From an uncultured bacterium (GTDB lineage: Bacteria > Bacteroidota > Bacteroidia > Bacteroidales > Bacteroidaceae): a DNA stretch of 64,000 bases. Within the stretch, counting starts at the first letter, position 1. The number at the start of each line of letters is the position of its first letter. Shown in pieces: positions 1-9,455 of the stretch. The stretch covers positions 1-64,000 of the forward strand of contig CAJMMQ010000011.1 in the NCBI GenBank assembly GCA_905214625.1, given 5' to 3'. The notes under the pieces are model-generated. The model was not told the origin of the DNA. It saw only the letters and a program-made list of their open reading frames with translations, and did no database searches. Both the position numbers and the translations under genes were made by a program.

Positions 1-43
1 TTTTATTGATTAAATTACTGAATAACAGTAGATAATAATCTTT

Positions 44-1102
44 TTAAGGGGCGACTAAAAAGTATCCGCCAACCACAAGCCATACATAAAGCATGCCTGC
101 AAGGAGGAACGGCTTGGCTCCGGCCTGTTTGAATTTCTTGATACTTGTATCGGTTCCTAGAGCAGTCATGGCCATTGTGAGCATGAAGGTGTCGATATAT
201 TCAATAACTCCGTTCAGCGGTATGTCTTTAACGGTAGGCGCGTCGCAAAGATACTGTAAGAGCGAGTTTATACAGATTACGCCGATAAATCCGAAGGCAA
301 ACCATGGAATTGTTATCTTGCTCTTTTCCTTACGTCCGTCGGGAGTAACCTTTTTACGTCCGGCCAGTGCAAAGCTCATGACAACAAGCACCGGGGCGAG
401 CATCATAACACGTATCATCTTCGTTATTGTAGCCGTACCTGCAATTCCCAGACTGTCGGTAGGGTCCATGGCGTTGCCGGCTCCTGCCACGTGTGCCACT
501 TCGTGGAGCGTGCTTCCCGTGTAAATGGCAACGGCAGTGTCGCTTAGTCCTGAAAGGATGCCGGCACGGTACATTATTGGATAAAGGAACATTGACAGTG
601 TGCCGAAGATAACTACTGTTGATACGGCAATTGCTGTTTTGTGGCTTTCGCATTTAACCACCGGCTCGGCTCCCAAAACTGCCGCAGCTCCGCAGATGGC
701 GCTTCCTGTTGATGTCATCAATGCTGTGTCACGGTCGATTTTTAACATGCGTCCGAATAATATTCCAAGAAAAATAGTTCCGGCCACAATGATTGTATCT
801 GTAATTATAGCCGGAAGGCCAACGGCAGCCACCTGAGTGAGGGTAAGTCGGAATCCGTATAATATGATACCCCATCTTAAAATGCGTTTGCTGCAAAACC
901 TTATTCCGGGCACCCATCTCCATGGTAATCTGTTGCGCAGACTGTTGGCATAGAGCATGCCAAGAATGATTCCGATGATGAGAGGACTAAGTGACAGTTG
1001 TTTAATTACTGGAACATCCGCAAGATAAAAAGCCGCGAACGAGAATAATGCAATCAGCAAAATGCCGTGAAGGGTGTTTGCTCTGTTTCCTTTTTCCAAC
1101 AT
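44..1102 (-). CDS. YeiH/UPF0324 family putative sulfate exporter
   Basis: The 352-residue protein is a polytopic inner-membrane protein with about ten hydrophobic segments. It matches the YeiH (UPF0324) family in length and in the conserved stretch around residues 130-215 (GSAICGAAAVLGAEPVVKC, then YTGSTLHEVAHVAGAG). Members are annotated as putative sulfate or sulfonate exporters; the substrate is not proven. It starts at an ATG at 1102 and lies 154 bases downstream of a same-strand LysR gene, the same pairing as yeiE-yeiH in enterobacteria, so the regulator probably controls it. A TAnnTTTG-like -10 element (minus-strand TACCTTTG, 1222-1215) lies between the two genes, without a clear -33 box. 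Family is confident, substrate is inference. Confidence 0.9.
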   Translation of the reverse strand: MLEKGNRANTLHGILLIALFSFAAFYLADVPVIKQLSLSPLIIGIILGMLYANSLRNRLPWRWVPGIRFCSKRILRWGIILYGFRLTLTQVAAVGLPAIITDTIIVAGTIFLGILFGRMLKIDRDTALMTSTGSAICGAAAVLGAEPVVKCESHKTAIAVSTVVIFGTLSMFLYPIMYRAGILSGLSDTAVAIYTGSTLHEVAHVAGAGNAMDPTDSLGIAGTATITKMIRVMMLAPVLVVMSFALAGRKKVTPDGRKEKSKITIPWFAFGFIGVICINSLLQYLCDAPTVKDIPLNGVIEYIDTFMLTMAMTALGTDTSIKKFKQAGAKPFLLAGMLYVWLVVGGYFLVAP

Positions 1103-1256
1103 AATAATTACCTTTGTTAATGATATTAAACTTTATTACTTGTTTTTTGATTTATATGTGCCTGAAACCTGTCGGCAGGGCATGCTGTTTTGTCTGTAAT
1201 TTTATTTACGGTTGCAAAGGTAATTAAATTTTCGTTATGAGATATATTTTAAATTT

Positions 1257-2165
1257 TTATACTCTATAACCTGAAGTTATTATACTGCGTCGGGTAAACT
1301 CTTTGAACTTCTCGGTCAGCGGTGAGTCCTTGCCGGCTGAGGCTACAAAGCAGAAATGGCGGCTGAAGCTAAGGCCCGTTATGTCGATAACCCTGAACAC
1401 ACCCCTTGCCAGCTCTTCCCTTACAGAGAATACCGACACTATGCCCACGCTGCGGCTGTGGCGCAGAAATGCCTTTATGGCCTCGGTGCTGCCAAGGCGT
1501 ATACGTATGTTAAGTTCCGACGGCCTTATGCCGTGATGCTCCAGTTCGGTTTCTATTACTTCAAGTGTTCCTGAGCCTTGCTCGCGTATGACTAACGGCA
1601 GACGGCACAGTTCCTGTGGAGTAATTTCTTCGGGTATCAACTCGTTGCCTGCCGGTTTTATTATAGTTACAAGTTCGTCTTCGAGAAAAGGCTCATACTG
1701 AAGTCCGGCCGAATGGGTGATGCCTTCAACCATGCCAAGGTCGATGTCGTGGTTGAGCAGGGCGTTCTCAATGTCGCGCGAGTTGCCGTTGGTGAGCGAC
1801 ACCTCAATCTGCGGAAACCGTTCGGTAAATTCAGCTAGTATCTGCGGCAGCACATACTGGGCCACCGTGGTGCTTGCACCGATACTTATGTGTCCGCTGC
1901 TGCGCTCGTTTAGCAGGTTCATGTCATATTCCATGCGGTTATACTCATCGAGTATGCGGCTACAGTGTTCAAGCAGCAGCCGTCCTGCGTCGGTGAGCAT
2001 TATTTTTCCGCCGGTGCGGTCGAAGAGTCTTACGGAGTATTGCCGTTCCAGTTCGTTGATGTGTTTGGTTATTGCAGGTTGGCTTACGAACAGCTCTTTA
2101 GCCGCACGTGTGAAACTGAGGTTCTTGGCCACGCTGTAGAATGCTTTTAGTCTGAAATCTGACAT
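1257..2165 (-). CDS. LysR family transcriptional regulator
   Basis: This 302-residue protein has an N-terminal winged helix-turn-helix (residues about 1-60, LSFTRAAKELFVSQPAITKH) and a C-terminal periplasmic-binding-protein-like effector domain (about 90-295). Length and layout are typical of LysR regulators of the CysB/CbbR/YeiE type. It lies directly upstream of the YeiH-family exporter on the same strand, so regulation of that exporter, possibly in response to a sulfur metabolite, is the likely role; the effector is unknown. The ATG at 2165 is preceded by an AT-rich leader. No second regulator or target lies between it and the 2347-2390 terminator. Confidence 0.92.
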   Translation of the reverse strand: MSDFRLKAFYSVAKNLSFTRAAKELFVSQPAITKHINELERQYSVRLFDRTGGKIMLTDAGRLLLEHCSRILDEYNRMEYDMNLLNERSSGHISIGASTTVAQYVLPQILAEFTERFPQIEVSLTNGNSRDIENALLNHDIDLGMVEGITHSAGLQYEPFLEDELVTIIKPAGNELIPEEITPQELCRLPLVIREQGSGTLEVIETELEHHGIRPSELNIRIRLGSTEAIKAFLRHSRSVGIVSVFSVREELARGVFRVIDITGLSFSRHFCFVASAGKDSPLTEKFKEFTRRSIITSGYRV

Positions 2166-2346
2166 ATTACCGTTATTTGTTTCTTAACTTGACAAAAATA
2201 CAACTAAAAAACGAGAACGGAAAGCAAGGCGTGATAAAAGTGGTTGTCTGGAAAAGAAAATATTCTGAGATTTATATTTTGCGGCGTAAGCATGAATGCG
2301 CAAAATTGATAAAGCTATTGCAGCCTAATAGTGATTTTGATAGAAA

Positions 2347-2390
2347 CAGAAATGGCTGTCCATAAATGATTCTTTGGACAGCCATTTCTG
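2347..2390 (-). terminator. Perfect 16-bp hairpin, terminator of receptor-lipoprotein operon
   Basis: Arms at 2347-2362 and 2375-2390 are perfectly complementary over 16 bp with a 12-base loop. Both outer flanks are T-rich when read outward (minus-strand TTTCTGTTTCT). The hairpin lies 49 bases past the stop of the lipoprotein gene at 2439 and probably ends the operon that begins at 7233; it could act from both sides. Confidence 0.8.
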
Positions 2391-2438
2391 TTCTTATCTG
2401 ATATGCCGCAAGCGGCATCAGCTTTTTTATTCTGCTTA

Positions 2439-3935
2439 TCAGTTGTTCTTGCTGACGAATATGGCGTTCTTTATTTCAATTGTTTCGCCGTATGTCAGGT
2501 GAGCGCCGATAACTGTAATCTCGTCTCCAACCTTGAGACCGCTGTTGGCAACAAAGTCGTAGCGGTTGTCGCCAGTTGCACCATAGCCGGGATACAGACC
2601 GTAGAGATAAACCTCGTTTGTACCGTCAGAGATATAGACATTGCCGTAATGGTCGTTGGCTATCTTTGTGATTGTACCGGTTATCATATAGTTGGTGTCG
2701 CTGTCAGGAAGACCCATGAAGTCGGCAATAGAGATGGTGGTTGTAGGATTCAGCTCTGTAACGTCGCCGCCTACCAGTTCTACTGTGCCTTTATATGTGT
2801 CGTGTGTGCCTACAACGGTTACGATGTCGCCGTTCTTAACGCCTTTGGCTGCAGCGTTGGTGCTCTTGTAAACCAAGGTAGAGCCGCTCCAGTCGGTCAG
2901 CGTGAAACTTCCGTTGTCCTGAACGTCTGTTGCCACACCCTTAAGGCGATATTGTGCATCGCCGTCGGCAGCAGCGTTGAAGTCTGCTACAGATACGTCC
3001 TGTATGCCGCCTTGCTGTGTGATTGTAGTCAGTGTGGTGTATGTCTTACCGTCTGCCACAGTAGCAAGTGTCAGCTCTGTTGAGCGTATGCCACCTTCGT
3101 TGGGTGCAGCCTTGAAGGTCAGTTCTGCAGATGTGCCGTTCTGCTTTATTGAAGCGATAGACAGCCATTCCTTGGCATCCTCTGGAATGTCTACTGACAC
3201 GCCTGAGCCTTTTGTGGTTACATATGCTGTAATGGTGCCGCCATCTTTAGAAATGGCGTCTGCAGAAAGAGAGTCAACCTTGATAAGGCTCTTGTTGATG
3301 TCAACAACAGTAACGTTTACCAACTCTACAGTTCCGTTGTAAGTAAGCTTCGGACCCTGAACTGTAATCTCGTCGCCTACCTCGATGCCAAGGCTGAGGA
3401 AGTTCTTCTCAGCGCCTGATGCGTCGAGAGTTCCGTAGATGTAAATCTCGCCTGTACCGTCGTTCAGATAGAGGTTTCCATAGGTGGTGTTGGCGATAGC
3501 TGTCACCGTACCTGTTACCTGATAAGTCTTGTTGTCAGGTCCGGCAATAACCTCGGCGCAAGTGGCAGGGGTGATTGCAACCTCGCCTTGTACGACGTTG
3601 AGATGCTGCACCTTGCCGTTGCATGTTATTGTCATGGCGTCAGAGCTGCGGCCGCCTGTGTAAGGTTCTGCAGAGAATACGAGCTGTGTTTCACCAGCCT
3701 TGCCTACTGAGTCAGAATGCTCGTTAAATTTAAGCCAATTGGGCTTGTTCTCAAGTATCCAGTCGCTTTTGGCTTTTACAATGATGGTGTCGTTACCACC
3801 TTCCTCGGGGATGGATATGTATGATTTTGATACCTGAATGTCATCAAGCAGAGTGATGTCATCGTCGTTTGAGCAGCTTGTGAACAAAGCCACAACACTC
3901 AGCAGAAGCAGGGAAAATATATTTTTTAGTTTCAT
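2439..3935 (-). CDS. Lipoprotein with BACON and OB-fold repeats
   Basis: This 498-residue protein has a lipoprotein signal peptide with lipobox LFTSC (acylated Cys21). Five repeated modules follow: a BACON-like Ig domain (about 35-115), an OB-fold (about 120-212, YLNDGTGEIYIYG), a second BACON-like domain (about 215-312), a second OB-fold (about 315-393, LTDWSGSTLVYKS) and a third OB-fold (about 396-498, YISDGTNEVYLYG). BACON domains in Bacteroidetes surface proteins are linked to carbohydrate or mucin binding, and the OB-fold resembles the YhcR/DUF5689 type. The gene follows the TonB-dependent receptor by 22 bases, so it is probably its surface-exposed partner lipoprotein. No catalytic residues were recognised and the ligand is unknown. 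Confidence 0.85.
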   Translation of the reverse strand: MKLKNIFSLLLLSVVALFTSCSNDDDITLLDDIQVSKSYISIPEEGGNDTIIVKAKSDWILENKPNWLKFNEHSDSVGKAGETQLVFSAEPYTGGRSSDAMTITCNGKVQHLNVVQGEVAITPATCAEVIAGPDNKTYQVTGTVTAIANTTYGNLYLNDGTGEIYIYGTLDASGAEKNFLSLGIEVGDEITVQGPKLTYNGTVELVNVTVVDINKSLIKVDSLSADAISKDGGTITAYVTTKGSGVSVDIPEDAKEWLSIASIKQNGTSAELTFKAAPNEGGIRSTELTLATVADGKTYTTLTTITQQGGIQDVSVADFNAAADGDAQYRLKGVATDVQDNGSFTLTDWSGSTLVYKSTNAAAKGVKNGDIVTVVGTHDTYKGTVELVGGDVTELNPTTTISIADFMGLPDSDTNYMITGTITKIANDHYGNVYISDGTNEVYLYGLYPGYGATGDNRYDFVANSGLKVGDEITVIGAHLTYGETIEIKNAIFVSKNN

Positions 3936-3957
3936 AATTATACTTCCGTTTTAAAAA

Positions 3958-6900
3958 TTAGTTGAATGTGTACTTGATGCCGATAGACATATACCAGCAT
4001 TGACCGATTGCATGGTTTGCTGTCCATGTCTTTGTTGATCCGTTGATAGATGACGGAGTAGAGAACACAGCATAGCCGTCAGCGTCGGCTCCTTCATATT
4101 TCAGGATCTTTGCTTCTGTGCCGATAGCCGGGTTGAGAGTCTTGGCCACACCCCATGAAGAGTTGAAGAGGTTGCCGACGTTCTTGATGTCGAAGCTCAG
4201 GGTCAGCATGTGTTTGCATGCGCCAGTGTTGAACACGAAGTCGTGCTTGTAGCTGAAGTCGAAGCGGTGAACCCATGGAGAGTAAACGCTGTAAGCCTCT
4301 GCATATTCGCCCTGATGATTCTTCAGGTAGCTGTTGTTGTGAACATAAGCCATGAAGCGGTCGCGGTCGTCAGCTGTCTTGAAGCGGAACTGGTTCTTCT
4401 CAACCTGCTCGTCGGTCGGGATGAAGATCGGGTCGTAAGCCTGTCCGTCGCCGTTCATATCGTTCTGCAGCATGTATGTGTAGTTGTAAGAGCCGCGCCA
4501 TCCCTCATAGATGAGGCTGAAGTGGTTGTGGCTGTTGTCGTGAGCAGTAATCTGTGCTATCACGCGGTCTGGCTCAACATACTGTGAGTTGTGCAGCTTG
4601 ATGTTGTTAGGACCTTCTACTGAAGGCAGATATGCTATTGTAGAAGAAGCGTTAGAGCCGGGCATACCAGTAAGCTCCTTAGAGCAGGTGTGTGTATATG
4701 CAGCCATGATGTCGATGTTCTTTGTCGGAGAAGCGTATGCTGACAAGCTTGCGCTCCATCCGTAGCCCTTGTGTGTGTTAGACAGCACATAAGCAGGCAC
4801 AACATCTTTGTTGTATCCGGTAGGGAATATCGGGCGGTTGTCAACACCGTTGAAGCGTGCAAATCCGCCTACATCTGGAATTGACCAGTCTTGCATTGTA
4901 ACGCCATATATTGTCTTGTTGAAGATACCTTCGGCTGTGATTGTCAGAGGGAAGCCTACTGGTACAACATAGTCAATAGCCAAAGAAGTCTTCCATACCT
5001 CAGGCATCTTGAAGTCGGGGTCTACGGCTGATATCTGTGAAGGCAGAGTACCGTCTTCAGGTTTGATTGTCTTGGGATAACCCAGCTCGAAGAGCTTGTT
5101 CTGCAGGGCGTCGATAGTGGGATAGCCGTTCTGGTTTGTAACAAGGCCTCCGGCAAATTCTTCCATTGTGAATCCTTGCTTTGCAGCGTTGGCAGCATTG
5201 ATAATTGCCTGATACTGCACCATACCTGAGTTTGTAGGCATGTTGGTGAAGAATACCAGCGGCAGACGGCCCTGGAATATACCTGAGCCTCCACGCAGCT
5301 TGAGGGTCTTGTCGCCGAGGATATCCCATACAAAGCCTACACGCGGAGCTACTGTGAGGTTAGAGCTCGGCCATTTGCCTGTGTCTATGTGGCGTCCGTC
5401 GTAGTCGAGGTCATAGATAGCCTTGTTTGTCATCAGGTCAGCATTGTTGAAGAACATGTCGTCGAAGCGCAGACCGTAGGTAAGCTTGAAACGGGGATTG
5501 ATTGACCATTCGTCCTGTAGGTAGATGCCGAGAGTGTTGAAGCTAACTTTGGCAGCCGGATCTGTCTTGCCGTCGTAGCCGTAGGTCAGGTTTACAATCT
5601 CAGGAGCAGCTCCGTTGAGGAAGTCGTCGAGTGAGTAGTAGCGGTAATATCCTGTACCGTTACGCATATAAGAGTTGAGCGCCATCTGGTGTTCAAACTT
5701 AGCTCCAAGCATAATCTTGTGGTTGCCGGCATAGTAGGTAACATCGTCTTTGATGTTCCAGATGTTATTACGCACGGCGTTGTTGTGAGTGAACAGCTCC
5801 TTACCGAGTGATATGTAGGCAGTGTTAGTGCCTGTGCCATCCATAATGTCTATGAAGGGGAAGTCTGCCGAATTGGTGAAGCGCACATCATCGAGCTTAG
5901 AGTAAGTAACCAAAAACTGGTTAGACAAATTCTCGGTAAAACGGCTGTTAAGGTCAAGAGAGAAAGAGTGAACAAGATTATCAAGAGCATACATAGAGTT
6001 GGCGTAGCTCATTGACATCTGTGAGAAGCGGCTGTAAGCCGAGCGCGTACCTCCGTCCATTGAAGATGCGTTGGTGGGGTTCCAGTTGCGGTTCTTCGTA
6101 TAGTTGTAACGGAACGACAGATGGTGCATGTTGGTGATGTTCCAGTCTAAACGCGCCAGCAGCTTGTAGTTGCTCTCGTCGGCAGGGAAGTCTGTCCATG
6201 AGCCTGTGTCGTAGCCATATTTGTCTTTCACGAAGTTAGATACCTTTTCCAAATCGGCGAGCGTTGTGCGTGATATATAATTGTCGGCATCGGCCACGCC
6301 ATCCACAGATCCGCGCCAGCGGTTAACTACGGTAGGAGTCTTGCTCATTTCTCCGCTTACAAAGAAGAACAGTTTGTTCTTGATGATAGGGCCGCCGAAA
6401 GTTATGCCGTATGTGGTCTTCTGGTCCTTCTCGCGTGCGCCGCTTATCTGCTCGCGCTCAATGGCATCGCCACGCATATTCTCGTTCTGATGATATATGT
6501 AGGCAGTACCCTTGAAGGTGTTTGTACCCGACTTGGTTATGGCGTTTACGCCACCGCCTATGAAGTTAGTCTGGCGAACGTCGTAGGGCGATATCACAAC
6601 CTGCATTTCCTCAATAGCGTCGATTGAGATAGGGTTGCCGCCACCGGGCAGGCCGTCGCTCAGACCGAAGTTATTGTTAAAGTTGGCACCGTCTACCGTA
6701 AAGTTGGCTGTACGGCCGTCTGTACCGGCAAAGCTCATGCCGTTGCCGCCGTAGGGAGACAGACGTGTGAAGTCGGTGATTGAGCGGCTCACGGTTGGCA
6801 TGTTCTCCAATTGCCTCAGGTTGATGTTGGTAGAGGCACCCGTTCTTTCGGCTGTAAACTTTGTAGCCTTGGCCGAAACCACCACCTCGCCCAGCTCGTT

Positions 6901-7233
6901 GGTGTCTTCAGTAAGATTTACATTCAGGCTGTATGCCTCTGCCAATTGAAGCGTTACATCCTTGGTTACGCTCTTTGTGTAGCCTATGTAGCTCACGGTG
7001 ATTGTGTAAGGGCCACCCACGCGCATACCGTTGATAGAGTAGCGGCCACTTACGTTAACCACCGTGTTATAGGTGGTTCCCGACGGCTCGTGTACAGCCG
7101 TTACGGTAGCACCGATGGCCTTTTCGCCTCCGGCTGTAACCATACCATTGATTCCTGACGTTGTCATCTGGGCCAGCATTGTGGTCGTAAAGAACAACAT
7201 CAACACGAATAGAATTTCTAAACGTTTTTTCAT
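3958..7233 (-). CDS. TonB-dependent receptor with carboxypeptidase-like regulatory domain (Oar-like)
   Basis: This 1091-residue outer-membrane protein has a signal peptide (about 1-22, ending MLAQ), a carboxypeptidase regulatory-like beta-sandwich (about 25-110), a TonB plug (about 130-245, with the segment GGGVNAITKSGTN) and a long beta-barrel to the C-terminal Phe-Asn. The architecture matches Oar-like TonB-dependent receptors rather than a SusC of a polysaccharide locus, and no SusD partner is present. The downstream BACON/OB lipoprotein appears co-transcribed. The probable substrate is a peptide or another large ligand, but the sequence does not show which. A TAAGTTTG element (minus strand, 7279-7272) may be the -10 box; no clear -33 box was seen. 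Confidence 0.92.
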   Translation of the reverse strand: MKKRLEILFVLMLFFTTTMLAQMTTSGINGMVTAGGEKAIGATVTAVHEPSGTTYNTVVNVSGRYSINGMRVGGPYTITVSYIGYTKSVTKDVTLQLAEAYSLNVNLTEDTNELGEVVVSAKATKFTAERTGASTNINLRQLENMPTVSRSITDFTRLSPYGGNGMSFAGTDGRTANFTVDGANFNNNFGLSDGLPGGGNPISIDAIEEMQVVISPYDVRQTNFIGGGVNAITKSGTNTFKGTAYIYHQNENMRGDAIEREQISGAREKDQKTTYGITFGGPIIKNKLFFFVSGEMSKTPTVVNRWRGSVDGVADADNYISRTTLADLEKVSNFVKDKYGYDTGSWTDFPADESNYKLLARLDWNITNMHHLSFRYNYTKNRNWNPTNASSMDGGTRSAYSRFSQMSMSYANSMYALDNLVHSFSLDLNSRFTENLSNQFLVTYSKLDDVRFTNSADFPFIDIMDGTGTNTAYISLGKELFTHNNAVRNNIWNIKDDVTYYAGNHKIMLGAKFEHQMALNSYMRNGTGYYRYYSLDDFLNGAAPEIVNLTYGYDGKTDPAAKVSFNTLGIYLQDEWSINPRFKLTYGLRFDDMFFNNADLMTNKAIYDLDYDGRHIDTGKWPSSNLTVAPRVGFVWDILGDKTLKLRGGSGIFQGRLPLVFFTNMPTNSGMVQYQAIINAANAAKQGFTMEEFAGGLVTNQNGYPTIDALQNKLFELGYPKTIKPEDGTLPSQISAVDPDFKMPEVWKTSLAIDYVVPVGFPLTITAEGIFNKTIYGVTMQDWSIPDVGGFARFNGVDNRPIFPTGYNKDVVPAYVLSNTHKGYGWSASLSAYASPTKNIDIMAAYTHTCSKELTGMPGSNASSTIAYLPSVEGPNNIKLHNSQYVEPDRVIAQITAHDNSHNHFSLIYEGWRGSYNYTYMLQNDMNGDGQAYDPIFIPTDEQVEKNQFRFKTADDRDRFMAYVHNNSYLKNHQGEYAEAYSVYSPWVHRFDFSYKHDFVFNTGACKHMLTLSFDIKNVGNLFNSSWGVAKTLNPAIGTEAKILKYEGADADGYAVFSTPSSINGSTKTWTANHAIGQCWYMSIGIKYTFN

Positions 7234-7279
7234 ACTGTTTTTATTTGAGATTAAAAATAAATTTTAATAATCAAACTTA

Positions 7280-8001
7280 AATTTTTTATAACAGGCACAT
7301 TTTTATCGTCCTGATTTCGCTTTGCCATAATTCAACATGCAAAATTAATTAAAAAATAGATATTTTATGTTACAAGACCATTAAAGTTAACCTAAAACGC
7401 TTAATTTTTTATGTAAATGGCCTCTTAAAGCATTTTTAACTCAAATCGGTATTATGATTCAGTCGTTTTTTTGCTTTATATTGAGATGATTTTCGTTTGA
7501 TTTTTCGCAGGCACTTTTATAATTCACAATTCATAATTGGCTACGACGAACTACGTTTCATAATTGGTTGACGTTAAACTTCGTTTATACTTTGCACCTG
7601 CTTTTCACTTAAAAGTACTACGTTGCTATTGACTTTTTTCGCTATGCTCAAGGAGCTACTCCTTTAACTACTCTAACTCCCGTCTTGCGAAAGTGAAGAA
7701 CGAAGAACAGGCGCATGGCGCTGCGCGCAATTAAAAATGAAAAATTAAAAGTGAAAAATCCAAATGCCTTGCTACGACAATAATCCACAAAACTAATGTC
7801 TTAACTCCTTTACTCCTTAACTTCTTAACTCCTAAACAAATACGCTAGCGCTGAACTTCGTTTGCGCTTAGCGCCTTACACCAATATAAAACAAAAAGAC
7901 AGGCTGAAAGTATGAATAAACAAAATAGATTAAACTATATGCAATCTAATGCGATTTAGGTTTAACCCCAATCTAACGATTTAGATTATAAAAAGGGGTC
8001 T
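7280..8001. other. Gene-free, repeat-rich intergenic stretch
   Basis: No open reading frame with a credible start or protein-like composition was found in this stretch of about 720 bases. It holds degenerate AT-rich phrases: TTCACAATTCATAATTGG near 7520-7542, and a run of near-tandem TTAACTCC/TTTACTCC words around 7800-7832 with a related phrase near 7665-7680. Similar CAATT-type phrases recur at 14651-14686 and 15955-15982. It looks like decayed or repeat-generated spacer DNA between the receptor operon and the outer-membrane-protein remnant. Confidence 0.6.
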
Positions 8002-8235
8002 TCCGGAATTTGGAGTGATGGATTTATTTTGCTGAATACCAGCATGTATAGTCATTCATAAAGATTTGTATACTACTGATAATCAGCATACATCATATAT
8101 AAAAGTTATAATTTGCCATAATAATTGACGCTTAAAGGCTATAAATATTTATAATGCTATAAAATAAATCATTATACACGTTTTATTCCATGTGTATATA
8201 TGAACTCTAAAAACTCTATCACTCCATTTTTCGGA
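8002..8235. repeat. AT-rich segment bounded by imperfect inverted repeats
   Basis: Left arm 8002-8019 and right arm 8218-8235 match as inverted repeats at 15 of 18 positions, sharing the core GGAGTGAT. The roughly 200 bases between them are AT-rich with no reading frame. The layout could be a small non-autonomous mobile element or a relic of one, but no target-site duplication is visible and the arms are short. Confidence 0.35.
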
Positions 8236-8264
8236 TGAACCATAAAAAGGATATTGTCTTGCCG

Positions 8265-8621
8265 CTAAAACAAATTCAGTCTTGCCGTCAGCATAACGGA
8301 GCGGCCGCGCAGGCTGTATTCGGAATAAAATTCAGACATGGTGATGTTGTAAGAATATACATACCTGCGCGTGTTTAGCAAATTGCAACATTCAAGCGAG
8401 TATTTCACCCGTTTATGGTTTAGGTTAATTCTGAGGTTAATCAGCGAGAACGACTTGTTGCCCATTGCCTGGTTGTTGTAATAGTGGTTCAGTCCAGTGT
8501 CAATGCTTATGTTCATCGGCATGCTTAGGCTGAGCAGCAAGCTGTTGTTCATTGTGCGTATTGCCGGCATTGAATATCCGCTGCCTTTGTTCGTCTTTTG
8601 GTGATAATAAGTTGTTGTAAT
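8265..8621 (-). pseudogene. C-terminal remnant of an outer-membrane beta-barrel protein
   Basis: The frame from 8621 to the stop at 8265 encodes only about 118 residues with alternating beta-strand character (SLINLRINLNHKRVKYSLE) and an aromatic C-terminus (LTARLNLF). This is the usual end of the large Bacteroidetes outer-membrane beta-barrel family, whose intact members are 700-900 residues. Upstream the frame is closed by TAA at 8624-8622, and another frame there also reads strand-like (ILLKLNYNNLL), which suggests a frameshift. tatC ends only 40 bases further, so most of the gene is missing. It is probably a broken relic; the 101-residue ATG form starting at 8570 is unlikely to be functional. 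Confidence 0.65.
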
Positions 8622-8663
8622 TTAGTTTAAGAAGAATGCGCCTTTTGATAACATGATTTAAAA

Positions 8664-9455
8664 TTAGCATGTCTTTTTTACTACTCTGATGCTTATTTCG
8701 TATAACAAATACAAGGGCAGAGTAACCAAAATAAGACTTAGGATGTCTTGCCCGGGTGTGATTATTGCGGCAATTGTAAGAATTATAATAAATGCGTGTT
8801 TACGGTATTTTGAAAGTATTGTTGCGTTTATTATTCCCATTTTACCAAGGACAAAGGATATTACGGGCAACTGGAACACAACACCCATGAGTAAAGTCAT
8901 GGTGATGAATGTAGAGACATAACTGTCAAGGGTTATTGTGCTTTCTATTCTGTTTGAGACACTGTAGGTTCCAAGAAATCTGAACGAAATAGGGAACAGC
9001 ATGTAGTAGCTTATCAGAATTCCGATGATGAAAAGAAAATATACTGCGCAAATTACTTTTGCCGAGTATTTTCTCTCATTCTCGAATAATGCAGGTGAAA
9101 CAAAATGGAACAGCTCGTACAGAATGTATGGGGATGAAATCAATAGACCTAAATATATGGATGTGGAAAGATGTGTCATGAATTGGCTTGACAAATCTGT
9201 CGCTATCAGCTTAACGTGAAATTCGTCAAAATGGAAATTATGCAGCCCTAACATGTGCATAATATGCTCGGTAAATGTGTAAGAAACAAAATTCCATTCA
9301 CTTGGCGCAAGCAGAATGTTCCAAGTTGTATCTTTAAAGCAAAATACAATTATTGCAAACAGACTGCTTACTCCGAGTATTCTAAAAATCATTTGGCGCA
9401 ACACCTCAAGATGTCCGCCAAAAGTCATCATTCCATTATTTTCGCTATTTTTCAT
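8664..9455 (-). CDS. tatC: Sec-independent protein translocase TatC
   Basis: TatC is the multi-spanning receptor of the twin-arginine translocase, which exports folded proteins across the inner membrane. The 263-residue protein has the expected length and about six transmembrane helices. It has the typical N-terminal FGGHLEVLR region (the family's HLxELR motif, residues about 13-21) and conserved segments around FVSPALFENERKYS (about 117-130). Its ATG overlaps the end of tatA by 11 bases, so the two are translationally coupled. It is the last intact gene of the CXXX-peptide operon, whose precursor carries a twin-arginine signal. The gene is noticeably AT-rich by eye. Confidence 0.95.
   Translation of the reverse strand: MKNSENNGMMTFGGHLEVLRQMIFRILGVSSLFAIIVFCFKDTTWNILLAPSEWNFVSYTFTEHIMHMLGLHNFHFDEFHVKLIATDLSSQFMTHLSTSIYLGLLISSPYILYELFHFVSPALFENERKYSAKVICAVYFLFIIGILISYYMLFPISFRFLGTYSVSNRIESTITLDSYVSTFITMTLLMGVVFQLPVISFVLGKMGIINATILSKYRKHAFIIILTIAAIITPGQDILSLILVTLPLYLLYEISIRVVKKTC

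Noticed and set aside
7520..7850. Possible CRISPR or tandem array in the 7.3-8.0 kb repeat stretch
   Set aside because: The repeated words are short, irregular and not separated by uniform unique spacers.
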